Below are positions 43,073 to 43,296 of a stretch of DNA of 43,296 bases, piece by piece. Within the stretch, counting starts at the first letter, position 1; every line of letters starts with the position of its first letter. This stretch comes from Rhodothermales bacterium (GTDB lineage: Bacteria > Bacteroidota > Rhodothermia > Rhodothermales > VXPQ01), in contig JAJDWX010000001.1 in the NCBI GenBank assembly GCA_022825385.1, positions 1-43,296 of the forward strand. The letters run 5' to 3'. The position numbers were made by a program, and so were the translations under genes. The notes beneath the pieces are model-generated. The model worked only from the letters and a program-made list of their open reading frames with translations. It had not been told where the DNA came from and searched no databases.

Positions 43073-43296
43073 GGATACTCTGATCAAGACCACTTCGCTC
43101 AGCGCGCCACTTTTGCACGTAAAGACCGTCATGCTTGCATCATTGAAATCAGTAGAAAACACCGTAGATTCGGTATGTCGCGTATGTGGCGCGCCCTTCG
43201 GGAGGTTGCGAGGGGTGCGCTGGCTGTGTCATTCCTCATTATGTGGGGCCTGCCACATCGCTTCGTCATTCCTTGCCAGCGCACCCCTCGCAAGCC
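43073..43296 (+). repeat. Repeat element copy C (cut by window edge)
   Basis: This copy begins with GGATACTCTGATCAA and runs in the same orientation as element B. The hairpin arms correspond to 43202-43224 and 43275-43296, with an inner stem at 43241-43258. The right terminal repeat is beyond the window. The stretch between the last gene and this copy (42983-43072) holds a weak AT-rich hairpin (43054-43070) and nothing else I can name. Confidence 0.85.

Noticed and set aside
1..43296. tRNA, rRNA, riboswitch and transposase genes
   Set aside because: I looked for cloverleaf-type sequences, conserved rRNA segments and DDE-type products by eye and saw none. A covariance-model search would be needed to exclude small RNAs.

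Overview
The window looks like a piece of a GC-rich, Gram-negative chromosome from the Bacteroidota/Rhodothermota side of the tree, probably a Rhodothermota-like heterotroph. Evidence for this is the TonB-dependent receptors with an N-terminal carboxypeptidase-regulatory-like domain, PorV-family outer-membrane proteins, C-terminal type IX secretion (T9SS) sorting domains, and lipoproteins with FG-GAP and ASPIC/UnbV domains. No rRNA, tRNA, CRISPR array or transposase gene was seen. Both window edges lie inside copies of the same repeat in opposite orientation, so the window may be a complete metagenomic contig broken at repeats.

Region 1 (1-1383) is a repeat mosaic. It holds an inverted copy of a roughly 260-bp element (1-179), two copies of a 24-bp repeat, a duplicated promoter segment joined to a fragment of the downstream permease gene, and one leftward gene for a small membrane-anchored coiled-coil protein. 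That gene has a near-consensus sigma70 promoter and a 15-bp tandem repeat at its predicted transcription start. I see nothing in 238-378 or 544-648 beyond what is listed.

Region 2 (1384-11272) is a rightward catabolic operon: NCS1-type permease, small membrane protein, rhaI, rhaB, a fused rhamnulose-phosphate aldolase/lactaldehyde dehydrogenase, then lutA, lutB, lutC. Together these can take L-rhamnose to DHAP plus L-lactaldehyde, then L-lactate, then pyruvate. Two copies of the repeat element sit inside it, each directly after a stop codon.

Region 3 (11288-16202) is a leftward operon: mmsA/iolA, iolC, a LacD-type aldolase and a UxaE-family epimerase. It is the lower half of inositol (5-keto-2-deoxygluconate) catabolism with an unexpected tagaturonate-epimerase homologue. 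A zinc alcohol dehydrogenase (16481-17515) is divergent from it.

Region 4 (17595-42982) is a surface and export region. Two paralogous cassettes are each preceded by matching promoters and ordered TonB receptor, T9SS-sorted exported protein, hairpin, PorV paralogue, FG-GAP/UnbV (CRTAC1-type) lipoprotein. Between them lie a second FG-GAP lipoprotein, a TPR lipoprotein, an alpha/beta-hydrolase-fold protein that has lost its catalytic Ser and His, and a third TonB receptor with a DUF4249-like lipoprotein. No SusD is present. I read the cassette as a receptor with a dedicated secreted partner, its own T9SS shuttle and a surface lipoprotein; its substrate is unknown. The last 224 bp are a third copy of the repeat element.
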